Origin: SAR86 cluster bacterium
GTDB taxonomy: Bacteria; Pseudomonadota; Gammaproteobacteria; Magnimaribacterales; D2472
Length of the DNA stretch: 15,192 nt
Assembly (NCBI GenBank): GCA_016779285.1
Contig: JADHNV010000019.1
Span: forward strand, 1 to 15,192
Reading direction: 5' to 3'
Both the position numbers and the translations under genes were made by a program. The notes below the pieces were generated by a model. The model searched no databases. It was not told the DNA's origin and saw only the letters and a list, made by a program, of their open reading frames with translations. Shown in pieces: positions 7,192 through 15,186 of the stretch; the first letter of the stretch is position 1, and each line of letters opens with the position of its first letter.

Positions 7192-8806
7192 ATCATTTTT
7201 TATAGGATTGATATCTTTTTGTTCTATAGCAGTTGCTGATGAAAAAAAACCAAACGTCATCATATTTTTAGTTGATGACCTAGGTTGGGCTGATATTTCT
7301 TTAAGAGGAGCTCCCATTGATACCCCAGCGATTGATTCACTTTTTGCTGAGGGATTGTCTTTGGATAGGTTTTATACAACCCCAATATGTAGTCCAACCA
7401 GAGCAGCTCTAATGACAGGACGTGACCCATTGAGGTTGGGCATTGCATATTCTGTGGTGATGCCATGGATGAATAATGGGGTGCATCCCGACGAGCATTT
7501 TATGCCAGAATCCTTTAAAGCTGCTGGCTATCAAACCGCGATGGTTGGAAAGTGGCATCTAGGACATTCTCAAGAAATTTTTCATCCAAATGCTAGAGGC
7601 TTTGATGATTTTTATGGTCACATGCACACCGAAGTTGGATATTTTCCTCCCTTTGCAAACCAGGGTGGGATTGACTTTCAACGCAATGGCGTGACTATTA
7701 CTGATGAGGGCTATGAAACATTTTTGTTAGCCAATGAGGCCTCTCGTTGGATCAAAGCAAGAGATAAAGAAAAACCTTTTTTTCTATATATGCCTTTTAT
7801 TGCACCTCATACGCCTTTAGAAGCGCCAGACGACCTTGTTGAAAAATATAAAAATTTAGAGGATACAAGAGAACTCACTAGAAGTATTGCAATTGATCGG
7901 ACTAGAACATTGAATGGTTTTGCGCCAAGTGCTCGTCCCTTGTATGCAGCTGTTGTGGATGCCTTAGATCAAGCAATTGGGCAAGTTTTAGCAACCTTAG
8001 CTAGTGAGGGCATTGAAGAGGAGACCATTATCTTATTTAGCAGCGATAATGGGGGTGCTGCTTACGCTGGCGGTGGTGCAGATAATTTTCCATTACGAGG
8101 TGGTAAAGGTGATACTTATGAGGGCGGCATTAGGGTAATTGCTGCTTTGAAATGGAAAGGTAAAATTGAGGCAGGCAAGAAGTTTAGATCAATCATGACT
8201 GTAATGGATGTCTTCCCAACTCTTGCTAGCGCTTCTGGGGTTCCAATGCAGAATTCAAAAGAAATTTGGGGCAGAGATATGTGGCCTGCAATAAAACATG
8301 GAAAAGATATACAACTCAATAAAGAAGTATTTTTTGCATCTGAGACCCCAAATTATGGGGAGTTTCATACCACAGTTTTTAATGATAAATGGAAGCTCGT
8401 TCAGGTTATATCAAGCTCTTTGCTAGAGATTAATGTAGAAAACAAATTGTTTGATATCAACAATGACCCCAATGAATATAATAACTTAGCCGATCAATAC
8501 CCGAAGTTGGTTGAAGTCATGGCTAATAAAATAAGAGAATGGCGTGCGCTTCATCCCATAGCAGGCATTAGAGCTCAATTGGTTGCTCCTCCAGGGTGGA
8601 GGGCGCCCAAAGATTGGACAAGTTACACCATACCCATTGAAGAACTGCAGGAGGATGCATCCCTGGGTTTTGGGGCTCATGCTCATCAGATACTAGATTA
8701 CTTAATCAAGGATCACGGAAGAATTATTTACGATTGTAAGCCAGGTGATTGGGAAAGAGGACAATGCAAAGCTCCAGAAAAAATATCAAACCACAAGCAC
8801 AAGTGA
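7163..8806 (+). CDS. Secreted type I sulfatase (arylsulfatase family)
   Basis: This 547-residue protein removes sulfate esters in the periplasm or outside the cell. A signal peptide is clear, with likely cleavage after Ala25 (SIAVA/DEKK). The type I sulfatase hallmark is CSPTRAALMTGR, with Cys76 as the residue converted to formylglycine. Metal ligands are in VDDLGW (Asp38, Asp39) and SSDNGG (Asp295, Asn296). Lys130 and His132 (GKWHLG), His216 (APHTP) and Lys315 (GGKGDTYEGG) complete the active site. The layout resembles arylsulfatase B-like enzymes, but sulfatase subfamily and substrate (polysaccharide, aryl or steroid sulfate) cannot be fixed by eye. Three in-frame ATGs (7163, 7169, 7175) are possible starts; the last gives the most usual signal peptide. 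The start lies within the end of the monooxygenase gene and the stop overlaps the start of the hydrolase. No maturation enzyme (FGE or anSME) is in the window. Confidence 0.93.
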   Translation: MQMTMTLKLKSFFIGLISFCSIAVADEKKPNVIIFLVDDLGWADISLRGAPIDTPAIDSLFAEGLSLDRFYTTPICSPTRAALMTGRDPLRLGIAYSVVMPWMNNGVHPDEHFMPESFKAAGYQTAMVGKWHLGHSQEIFHPNARGFDDFYGHMHTEVGYFPPFANQGGIDFQRNGVTITDEGYETFLLANEASRWIKARDKEKPFFLYMPFIAPHTPLEAPDDLVEKYKNLEDTRELTRSIAIDRTRTLNGFAPSARPLYAAVVDALDQAIGQVLATLASEGIEEETIILFSSDNGGAAYAGGGADNFPLRGGKGDTYEGGIRVIAALKWKGKIEAGKKFRSIMTVMDVFPTLASASGVPMQNSKEIWGRDMWPAIKHGKDIQLNKEVFFASETPNYGEFHTTVFNDKWKLVQVISSSLLEINVENKLFDINNDPNEYNNLADQYPKLVEVMANKIREWRALHPIAGIRAQLVAPPGWRAPKDWTSYTIPIEELQEDASLGFGAHAHQILDYLIKDHGRIIYDCKPGDWERGQCKAPEKISNHKHK

Positions 8807-9645
8807 AACATTTTTTTTTAATTTCTTTTGTCTTCTTAGCAACAACTGTAGCGGCTAGACAGATAGAGGAAACAACTTTTTCATACTGGAATAAACCTGA
8901 TGCTAAGATTTTTTATTCTACACCCGATCTTATTGATGAGAATACTGTCATTATTTTTATCATGCATGGTGCCTCAAGATCAGCAGAAAAATACATTAAT
9001 GATTGGCTTCCTTTGGCAGAAAAAAGGAATGTTGTTCTAATAGCCCCAGAATTTTCTAAAGCCGCTTTTCCTGAATATTCATATCTAATGATGAGCAATA
9101 ACAAGGGCGAGATTTTACAGGATCAATCGCTGTATTTAACAGATACCTTGGGGCTGCTTTTTGATTACTTCAAAGCCAGGTTTAAGCTATCAACTTCAAC
9201 CTTTAGGCTATATGGTCATTCTGGGGGGTCTCAATTTGTTCATAGGTACCTATTGCTCAGCAATGAAACACGAATTGACAAAGCCGCTATGGCAAATGCA
9301 GGGTTCTACACTTTCGTAGATGATAAAATTCCATACCCATTTGGCATAAAAAATATGAATGTTTCATCTGAAAGGATTGAATGGTTTCTGAGGTTAAAGG
9401 GAGGAGTCTTTTTGGGTGATGCTGATAATGATCCCAAGCATCCTTCTTTGCCTTCTATGCGCAAAGCTAAAAAACAAGGAAGCCACAGATTAGAGCGGGG
9501 GACAAACTTTTTTAACAGTTTAGTTCAATTAGGGGTGGAAAAGAGACTTCCATTTCGGTGGCGGTATCAAATTGTACCTGAAATTGCCCATGATAATGCA
9601 GGGATGGCTTTTGCTGCATCTGAGTTTTTACTGGAAGATCTTTAA
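8803..9645 (+). CDS. Secreted alpha/beta hydrolase (esterase-like)
   Basis: I chose the GTG at 8803 as start. It overlaps the sulfatase stop as GTGA, the classic translational-coupling arrangement, and yields a clean signal peptide (MKHFFLISFVFLATTVAA) that would otherwise be buried behind 18 charged residues. ATGs at 8749 and 8764 are in frame but less sensible. The 280-residue product has the alpha/beta-hydrolase core: the oxyanion segment MHGASRS (54-60), a strand VVLIAPEF (77-84) and the nucleophile elbow GHSGG with Ser140. Candidate acid residues lie in GDADND (Asp206 or Asp208), and His263 (IAHDN) completes the triad. It resembles PHB-depolymerase or carboxylesterase-like hydrolases. 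The natural substrate is unknown. As the third gene after a ketone-to-ester monooxygenase and a sulfatase, an esterase role is attractive but inferred. Its TAA shares bases with the stop of the convergent photolyase gene. Confidence 0.82.
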   Translation: MKHFFLISFVFLATTVAARQIEETTFSYWNKPDAKIFYSTPDLIDENTVIIFIMHGASRSAEKYINDWLPLAEKRNVVLIAPEFSKAAFPEYSYLMMSNNKGEILQDQSLYLTDTLGLLFDYFKARFKLSTSTFRLYGHSGGSQFVHRYLLLSNETRIDKAAMANAGFYTFVDDKIPYPFGIKNMNVSSERIEWFLRLKGGVFLGDADNDPKHPSLPSMRKAKKQGSHRLERGTNFFNSLVQLGVEKRLPFRWRYQIVPEIAHDNAGMAFAASEFLLEDL

Positions 9646-11141
9646 CTGGTGTTTTTTTCTATAAATTGATCAGCAGCACTATAAATTTTAATTTTTCTAT
9701 CTTGATCCATTCTATCAAGTGTTTTTAACATTAAGCCTAATCTTGGATTTTTAGCAAAAAACTCTCTATTTGTTTCTATGAATCTCCAATAAAGACCATC
9801 TACTGCATCACACCATTCTCCTTTTTTATAATTTGACATTCTAAGCATATAGCTTGATCCGCAAATATAGGGTTTGGTAGAGAAAATTCCCCCATCAGCA
9901 TATGTACCCATGCCAAATACATTTGGAACCATGACCCAGTCAGCTGAATCAACATACATTTCCATAAACCATTGATAGATCTCTTTGGGTTTAATATTTG
10001 ATAGGTTCATTAAATTAGAGATTATCATTAGCCTGTTTATATGATGAGTGTAACCAGTGTTTACAGACTCCTGAATTGCATCGTCAAGCAAAGGTATTCC
10101 TGTCTCCCCAGAATACCAATTGTTGTTCAAACTATTTTTATGTGACCAAAAATTTTTTTCCTTGTATTGAGGCATATTTTCCCAGTAAACACCTCTAATA
10201 AATTCCCTCCATCCTAAAATTTGCCTAACAAAACCCTCTAGTGCATTGATTGGAATTTTATTTATAGATTCATTGAAGTGGCTTACTGCGTCAACAATAC
10301 ATTCCATGGGATCTAATAATCCTGAGTTTATATACGGCGAAAGAAGAGAATGAAATAGAGTGGAGTTGTTCTTATCAATTGCGTCTTGAAAGTCACCAAA
10401 AGACTTAAAATAGGATTCCAGAAAAATATTTAATTGTTTTCTTGCATCTGCATGTGTTACCGCCCAATTAAAATTTTCTAAATTTCCAATTGAATCAGGG
10501 AAGCAATTTTCTACATCAACCATTGTTGAAATGGTTATCTCATCAGATTTTAGCTTTTGCCTTGGTTTTGGTGATTCTTTTAATTTTGAAATACTTTTTT
10601 GGTTTTCTTTATCAAAGTTCCATTTACCGCCTAGGGGCTTATCCCCATCCATTAGCAGGCTATACTTCTTTCTTAACCAGCGATAGTAGTACTCCTGAAC
10701 AAGAGATTTTTTATCTTTAGACCATTCAGAAAACCCCTCGATGGAATCAATAAATTTTGTATCTGAATGAATGTTTAATTCCACGTTGTATTTTGATCCA
10801 AAGAACATTAGTTGCGTTAATACACCATGATCACTTGGCTGAGTTACATGTAATACATCAAAAGGGTCTTTTTGATGAAGGTCTTCTAGTTGATGCATAA
10901 GGTCAATATCTCTCTTCTTTGTAATTTTTATATGGACAATATTTTTAAAATCTTTCTCTAGATATTTTGTCCAATGCCTTAAGGCTGATATAAGTAAGAC
11001 TAGTTTATGTTTGTGGTGTTTGAGTTGGTAAAAGGTATCACATGGCTCATACACCAATAATGGGTCAGATTTTTTGATGGCTGTTAAAACCTTGTTATTG
11101 ACTGATAAATCATCCGGAAAAATTATTCCTATCTGTTTCAT
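9642..11141 (-). CDS. Photolyase/cryptochrome of the FeS-BCP (PhrB-like) family, cluster cysteines largely lost
   Basis: This 499-residue protein has the length and layout of the DPRP/PhrB family, which repairs (6-4) photoproducts with light. An N-terminal antenna-domain Rossmann fold covers 1-130, followed by a linker and an all-helical FAD domain. Family motifs: EGFVRQILGWREFIRGVYW (302-320), YTHHINRLM with the active-site His pair 366-367, VPNVFGMGTYADGGIFSTKPY (405-425), and GLYWRFI near the end. PhrB proteins hold a 4Fe-4S cluster on four cysteines. Here, by my manual alignment, the first falls at Leu351, the CxxC pair is replaced by YKKGE (438-442) and only Cys444 remains, with a shortened loop. 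A cluster therefore looks unlikely. The ATG overlaps the upstream gene's stop (ATGA), with a good GGAG site 8 nt before it. Cofactor content and substrate need experiment. Confidence 0.88.
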   Translation of the reverse strand: MKQIGIIFPDDLSVNNKVLTAIKKSDPLLVYEPCDTFYQLKHHKHKLVLLISALRHWTKYLEKDFKNIVHIKITKKRDIDLMHQLEDLHQKDPFDVLHVTQPSDHGVLTQLMFFGSKYNVELNIHSDTKFIDSIEGFSEWSKDKKSLVQEYYYRWLRKKYSLLMDGDKPLGGKWNFDKENQKSISKLKESPKPRQKLKSDEITISTMVDVENCFPDSIGNLENFNWAVTHADARKQLNIFLESYFKSFGDFQDAIDKNNSTLFHSLLSPYINSGLLDPMECIVDAVSHFNESINKIPINALEGFVRQILGWREFIRGVYWENMPQYKEKNFWSHKNSLNNNWYSGETGIPLLDDAIQESVNTGYTHHINRLMIISNLMNLSNIKPKEIYQWFMEMYVDSADWVMVPNVFGMGTYADGGIFSTKPYICGSSYMLRMSNYKKGEWCDAVDGLYWRFIETNREFFAKNPRLGLMLKTLDRMDQDRKIKIYSAADQFIEKNTS

Positions 11142-12073
11142 AATCTTTGCTCCAGCAGATATCCACCCAATGCATTTCCTGAAATAAATGCTGACTCAAC
11201 CCGCGGGGAAATATTCCAATCACCGACTGCAAAAGCATCATCTGAAATGCTTGTAAACTTATTTTTTGCGTCTGATCGATTGCATAAAGCATATTTCCAC
11301 TTAAAAATCCCTGAATGTTGAATTTCATATTTCCCATGAATTATATTTCTTACTAAGTTTTCTGCGTTTGTTTGAATTAGGACATCAGAATCATCCATCG
11401 ATGCATGACTGGCCATAGGTGAAAACTGTAAAACCCAGTTATCTTTATTATTTATTTCGTAAAAGCCACCTGAGCCTATCCATGCTACATCCTCGTTAAT
11501 ATTTTTATATGCATTGTATTCACTTGAATATTGACCTTTTATTGTCATGCCTACAGACAAACAAGGGCTAAATATTGCTGCATGTTGTATTTCAGTGCTG
11601 AAAATTTCTCTGGCTTGGGGGAGGGGTAGGCTAGAGATTATTATATCGTAAGAAACCTTTTCACCAGACTCAAAACTGACCTGTTTCTTTTTTTCATTTA
11701 CTTTTATGGCTTTGGTATTAAAACGTATGTCTAAAATTTTACCATGTTTTTTTAGAAGGCTATGCATGCCATTACTGCCAACGAAATAGTTTTTGGTTTC
11801 AATACAAGATTTTGTCTCAAAATCAAAAATAGAGCCTTTAAAATTTAAAGCATTGGATGATTTTAAAAAATTTTTAAAAGGCATCGTTTGAGCTGTACAG
11901 AATTGCGCTCCAAAGTGGAAAATGCCCTCGGGTAATTTTTTTGCGCAGAGTCTTCCTCCAACACCGCGCGATTTTTCATAAACAGTTACTTCAAAATTTT
12001 TATAAAGACTAAGAGCACATGCTATTCCACTCATGCCTGCGCCCAAGATAATAACCTTAGGCTTGATTGTCAT
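11138..12073 (-). CDS. FAD-dependent oxidoreductase (renalase / COG3380-like)
   Basis: This 311-residue cytoplasmic flavoprotein has an N-terminal dinucleotide-binding motif ILGAGMSGIACA (9-20) and the partner motif VYEKSRGVGGRLCAKK (31-46), which binds the FAD ribose and pyrophosphate. The C-terminal FAD-closing motif VGDWNISPRVESAFISG lies at 283-299. This compact amine-oxidase-like fold matches the renalase-like NAD(P)/FAD-dependent oxidoreductases. Known renalases oxidise wrong isomers of NAD(P)H; bacterial relatives are mostly uncharacterised, so I give no substrate. It begins 2 bp after the amidohydrolase stop and ends in a 4-nt ATGA overlap with the photolyase start, so the three genes almost certainly share a transcript. 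No Shine-Dalgarno sequence precedes the ATG at 12073, suggesting coupling to upstream translation. A carotenoid or phytoene desaturase-type role is less likely because the protein is too short. Confidence 0.85.
   Translation of the reverse strand: MTIKPKVIILGAGMSGIACALSLYKNFEVTVYEKSRGVGGRLCAKKLPEGIFHFGAQFCTAQTMPFKNFLKSSNALNFKGSIFDFETKSCIETKNYFVGSNGMHSLLKKHGKILDIRFNTKAIKVNEKKKQVSFESGEKVSYDIIISSLPLPQAREIFSTEIQHAAIFSPCLSVGMTIKGQYSSEYNAYKNINEDVAWIGSGGFYEINNKDNWVLQFSPMASHASMDDSDVLIQTNAENLVRNIIHGKYEIQHSGIFKWKYALCNRSDAKNKFTSISDDAFAVGDWNISPRVESAFISGNALGGYLLEQRL
11150..11153 (-). promoter_or_regulatory. Shine-Dalgarno of the photolyase gene
   Basis: On the minus strand GGAG lies 8 nt before the ATG at 11141, inside the end of the preceding oxidoreductase gene. 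It is the clearest ribosome-binding site in the window and fixes the start at the ATGA overlap. Confidence 0.55.
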
Positions 12074-12075
12074 TT

Positions 12076-13353
12076 TTAAAAAGCTTGCTTATGGATAACT
12101 CCATCTTTCATGACAAAGAGTACATTCTCTACTGTTGATATATCTTCGATGGGATTTTTTTGAAAAGCAATGATGTCTGCTAGCATACCGGGTTTTATCT
12201 GACCCAATTGATCTTCTACCCGCAGCAGCTTTGCAGTCTCAATCGTAGCGCTCTTTAATGCATCTTTATTTGACATTCCTGCGCCAGTCATGAGAATAAA
12301 TTCTTGCCAATTATCACCGTGAGCAGAAACCCCTGAATCTGTTCCAAAGGCTATTTTCACACCGGCTTTGTATGCTTCTGCAAATGTTGATTGAATTTGA
12401 GGTCCAATTTTTTCAGCTTTAGGTCTTACAAGTTCTGGAAAAAAATTGGGAATTTTAGCCTTTTCGGCAACCCAATCTCCAGCCATGATAGTCGGGACAT
12501 AATAAGTACCTTTTTCTTTCATTAATTGCATGACTTCTTGATCCATGAATGTTCCATGTTCTATAGAATTAATACCAGCCAAAACGGCCCTTTTCATGCC
12601 TTCTTTTCCGTGAGCATGGGCAGCTGTCCATAACCCATAATCATTTGCGGTGCTTACGATTGCATTTAGTTCTGCATCAGTAAATTGAGGGTTTTCACCT
12701 GACTTAGCTTCACTTAAGACGCCTCCGGTAGCAGTAATTTTAATTCCATCTGTACCATCTTTGTATCTTTGTCTGACTGCTTTTATTGCCTCCTCAGGAC
12801 TATCAATAACTCCTTCCTCAGGAGAGGGAGGTAGGTAATTGTCTTTTGACATCCCATTGGTCGGATCTCCATGACCCCCAGTGGTAGCAATGGTTTTGCC
12901 TGATGTAAAAATTCTTGGTCCAATTACCAAGCCTTGATCAATCGCTTTTTTAAGTGATATGGTTTCCATCCCACCATCACCTAGATTCCTAACCGATGTG
13001 AATCCCGCAAGCAATGTTTTTGATGCAGCATTTGCTGCAAATAATGCTCTGAACTCTGGTTCTATTTTTGTTTCTCGCTCAGCCTTCGGAACATATTCTT
13101 GAGCGAGATGAACGTGCATATCCATAAAACCAGGTGAAACATAGTAATCCTTTAGGTTAATAACCTCATCACCTCGCTTGGCCACTGCATAACCTTTGGT
13201 AATTTCAGAAATCTTGTTACCTTTTATATGGATGGTAACAGCCTTAGAGATATCTCCATCTTCAGTATTCAATAAGTTGCCAACATGGAGGAGGGTGTCT
13301 GCATGAATTAAATTAGAAATTAATATTACAAACAATAGAGTAATTTTCTTCAT
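12076..13353 (-). CDS. Secreted metal-dependent amidohydrolase (Xaa-Pro/Xaa-Arg dipeptidase-like)
   Basis: This 425-residue protein has a signal peptide (cleavage near Ala18, LIHA/DT) and a complete binuclear amidohydrolase TIM barrel. Metal ligands are HVH (His80, His82), the bridging lysine in GIKITATGG (Lys205, probably carboxylated), His246 or His248 in AAHAHG, His266 in SIEHGT, and Asp339 in AFGTDSG. The GGHGDPTNG segment (159-167) and the barrel layout match the group that includes periplasmic Xaa-Arg/Xaa-Lys carboxypeptidases and so-called imidazolonepropionase-like hydrolases. A role in cleaving C-terminal residues of small peptides is plausible; other cyclic amides or organophosphate-like substrates are possible. 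It is the first gene of a run with the oxidoreductase and photolyase, 2 bp apart from the former. A GGAGG sits 21 nt before the ATG, too far to serve as a normal ribosome site. The 74-bp upstream gap shows no convincing promoter. Confidence 0.9.
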   Translation of the reverse strand: MKKITLLFVILISNLIHADTLLHVGNLLNTEDGDISKAVTIHIKGNKISEITKGYAVAKRGDEVINLKDYYVSPGFMDMHVHLAQEYVPKAERETKIEPEFRALFAANAASKTLLAGFTSVRNLGDGGMETISLKKAIDQGLVIGPRIFTSGKTIATTGGHGDPTNGMSKDNYLPPSPEEGVIDSPEEAIKAVRQRYKDGTDGIKITATGGVLSEAKSGENPQFTDAELNAIVSTANDYGLWTAAHAHGKEGMKRAVLAGINSIEHGTFMDQEVMQLMKEKGTYYVPTIMAGDWVAEKAKIPNFFPELVRPKAEKIGPQIQSTFAEAYKAGVKIAFGTDSGVSAHGDNWQEFILMTGAGMSNKDALKSATIETAKLLRVEDQLGQIKPGMLADIIAFQKNPIEDISTVENVLFVMKDGVIHKQAF

Positions 13354-13427
13354 ATTTTTTTATTAATAAATTAGCCTCCAACAATACTACTTTTTATATC
13401 AACATAAAAGATCAACTGCATTACCAA

Positions 13428-14414
13428 TTAAGGAAAAATCCTCAAGCTTGTTGAATTGAGCTTCATCCCATTTTGATCATGAATAGATAGAATGATCTTA
13501 TTTTCATTTGGCTTAATTTCTATGGTCCCAAAACTTTCTTCGGGGTAGGTTTCTCCAATCAGCAAAGGATCTGTTTCAATATTTTTTGATGCAGATTTAT
13601 TTAACGATGAAGATGTGATCTCAATAAAATGATCGTTTTGATAAATGCCTGATCTATGTCTGTCACCAGACACAGCCAGAACCGTTTTTTTCTTTGATGC
13701 ATCAGCAATTAATTCAAGCAGTCTTGCTCGTTCTAGGGGAAAATTATCCCATTTTTCATATGGGTGATTGGTTGCTAAAATCTGTATCGATGAGAGTACA
13801 ATAATAAGATCTGCATCAGAATTTTTAATAGATGTTTCTAGCCACATCCATTGATCTTTGCCAAGAATAGTGGCCTCAGGATTATTTGTTTGCTTATACG
13901 CATTTTTCTTGCCTTCAAGCTTTGATCGAAAGTACCTAGTATCTAAGCCAATTATTTCTACTAAAATCCCTTCAATTTCTTTAACTTGATTAAAATAAAT
14001 TCCTTCTCTGTTCTTTCTTGGATCCGAATTTGGGATTTTCCAAAAATTTAAGAACAAATTTTCAGCCTCCTTCTTATAAGGGTAATCAGCACCCCCATCA
14101 TTTATTCCATAATCATGATCATCCCATATGGCTAGTATTTCTTTCTCCTCCATAAGCCATTTTGGTAATTTATTTTGCTGAATTTCATATGCTCTTTTCA
14201 TTTTAGAAAGCTTGCCGCTTGGAGTATCGCCATAGACGTTATCTCCCAAGAATATAAACCCATCAATATTTTCTTTTTGAATGGACGACCAAATATCCTG
14301 AGGAACACGCTGATCTAAGCATGAGCCTAATCCATACTTGTATGCATAAACTTCTGTAGAGATGATGGGGCTCATTAATAAAGTCGTTAAAGTTATGCAT
14401 ATGTAATTTTTCAT
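13428..14414 (-). CDS. Secreted PhoD-like phosphatase/phosphodiesterase
   Basis: This 328-residue protein has a signal peptide (cleavage after Ala24, EVYA/YKYG) and the metallophosphatase core of the PhoD family. Motifs are GLGSC with the metal-ligand Cys32; FLGDNVYGD (55-63); IWDDHDYGINDGG (96-108); GLDTRYF (156-162); and GDRHRSG (250-256). These supply a typical Asp/Asn/His bimetal site, plus the Cys that coordinates iron in known PhoD. It is shorter than classical PhoD (about 500 or more residues), lacking an N-terminal domain, as in many marine 'alkaline phosphatase D family' proteins. Expected work is hydrolysis of phosphate mono- or diesters in the periplasm, for phosphorus acquisition or lipid and teichoic-like substrates. 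I saw no Pho box, though the 40-bp upstream gap to the divergent lipoprotein is too short to judge. It is 74 bp upstream of the amidohydrolase on the same strand. Confidence 0.85.
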   Translation of the reverse strand: MKNYICITLTTLLMSPIISTEVYAYKYGLGSCLDQRVPQDIWSSIQKENIDGFIFLGDNVYGDTPSGKLSKMKRAYEIQQNKLPKWLMEEKEILAIWDDHDYGINDGGADYPYKKEAENLFLNFWKIPNSDPRKNREGIYFNQVKEIEGILVEIIGLDTRYFRSKLEGKKNAYKQTNNPEATILGKDQWMWLETSIKNSDADLIIVLSSIQILATNHPYEKWDNFPLERARLLELIADASKKKTVLAVSGDRHRSGIYQNDHFIEITSSSLNKSASKNIETDPLLIGETYPEESFGTIEIKPNENKIILSIHDQNGMKLNSTSLRIFP

Positions 14415-14454
14415 AATATTATTATCTCATCATTGATATATTTTTTAAGATAAA

Positions 14455-15186
14455 TTGAAACCCCTAATTGCTTTATTCAGTCTTACTTTTTTGATAGGTT
14501 GCGGTGGAGATTCAACTAACCCCAACTTGAGCTTAAGCAATTTTATTAAACCAGATTATACGTTTAATGAATCTATCTTGAAATGTAATTTAGCTCCAGA
14601 TCAAACCCTTAGCTCCGTTGAAAGATTTATCCCCAAACTACTGGATAATCTTTTGCAAATGAAAGATCGACCAGATGAATTATATTTTTTATTCCCGATC
14701 ATAGATGAGCAAACAGAAACTCAAATCTTTGAGATATTATTCAAATACTCAAATCTGCTAACTTTGGACAGTTTGAGTCTTATTCTAGCTGAGCTAAAAT
14801 TTGATGATATTGCAGAGTGTATTGATACTTCTTTTCACAAATCCTTGAGGCTGACAAATCAAACTATCAATTCTCCATCGGTAATTGCAGAAATCTTAGA
14901 ATGTAAATATAAGGCTGGCTATAGCTACGCAACAATGAAACTGGTTATAGAGCAACTTACTGATGCTTTAAAAAATAATAATTTTTCCATTGATATTCTT
15001 TATTCTGAGAGTGAAATGTTACCAACTAGTTTTCAATGGACAAATATTTTCTCATCCATGGAGTCTAGAGATGATTTTGTAAAGTCTTGGCAAGCTCTGA
15101 AGATTAGCGAGGAGATTCAAGGTCTTTTATTAGAGCAGTCTAACTGTCAAGCCTCAGGGGTTTATCGTAAATATCAACTGTTGTAG
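14455..15186 (+). CDS. Lipoprotein of unknown function with an apparent internal domain duplication
   Basis: The start is TTG at 14455. A weak AAGA lies a few bases upstream, and a short signal sequence ends in the lipobox LIGC, with Cys16 as the lipidated residue. No ATG fits, as translation must begin before this signal. The 243-residue product has no enzyme motif I recognise. It seems built of two diverged copies of a domain of about 100 residues. Copy 1 runs from ILKC (Cys44) to AEC (Cys122), 78 residues apart; copy 2 runs from ILEC (Cys150) to SNC (Cys231), 81 apart. Each copy opens with the ILxC strand, then a helix with FIPKLLDNL or VIEQLTDAL. Copy 2 contains DFVKSWQAL, reminiscent of hypothetical proteins common in marine bacteria. 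The cysteines of each copy may pair as disulfides. Its divergent neighbour encodes the phosphatase. Confidence 0.7.
   Translation: MKPLIALFSLTFLIGCGGDSTNPNLSLSNFIKPDYTFNESILKCNLAPDQTLSSVERFIPKLLDNLLQMKDRPDELYFLFPIIDEQTETQIFEILFKYSNLLTLDSLSLILAELKFDDIAECIDTSFHKSLRLTNQTINSPSVIAEILECKYKAGYSYATMKLVIEQLTDALKNNNFSIDILYSESEMLPTSFQWTNIFSSMESRDDFVKSWQALKISEEIQGLLLEQSNCQASGVYRKYQLL

Noticed and set aside
6922..7317. Minus-strand open frame across the monooxygenase-sulfatase junction
   Set aside because: Both genes on the plus strand are strongly supported by motifs; the antisense translation resembles nothing and has no ribosome site.
13375..13379. GGAGG upstream of the amidohydrolase (minus strand)
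   Set aside because: It lies 21 nt before the ATG, too far for a ribosome-binding site, and no alternative start codon sits at the right distance from it.
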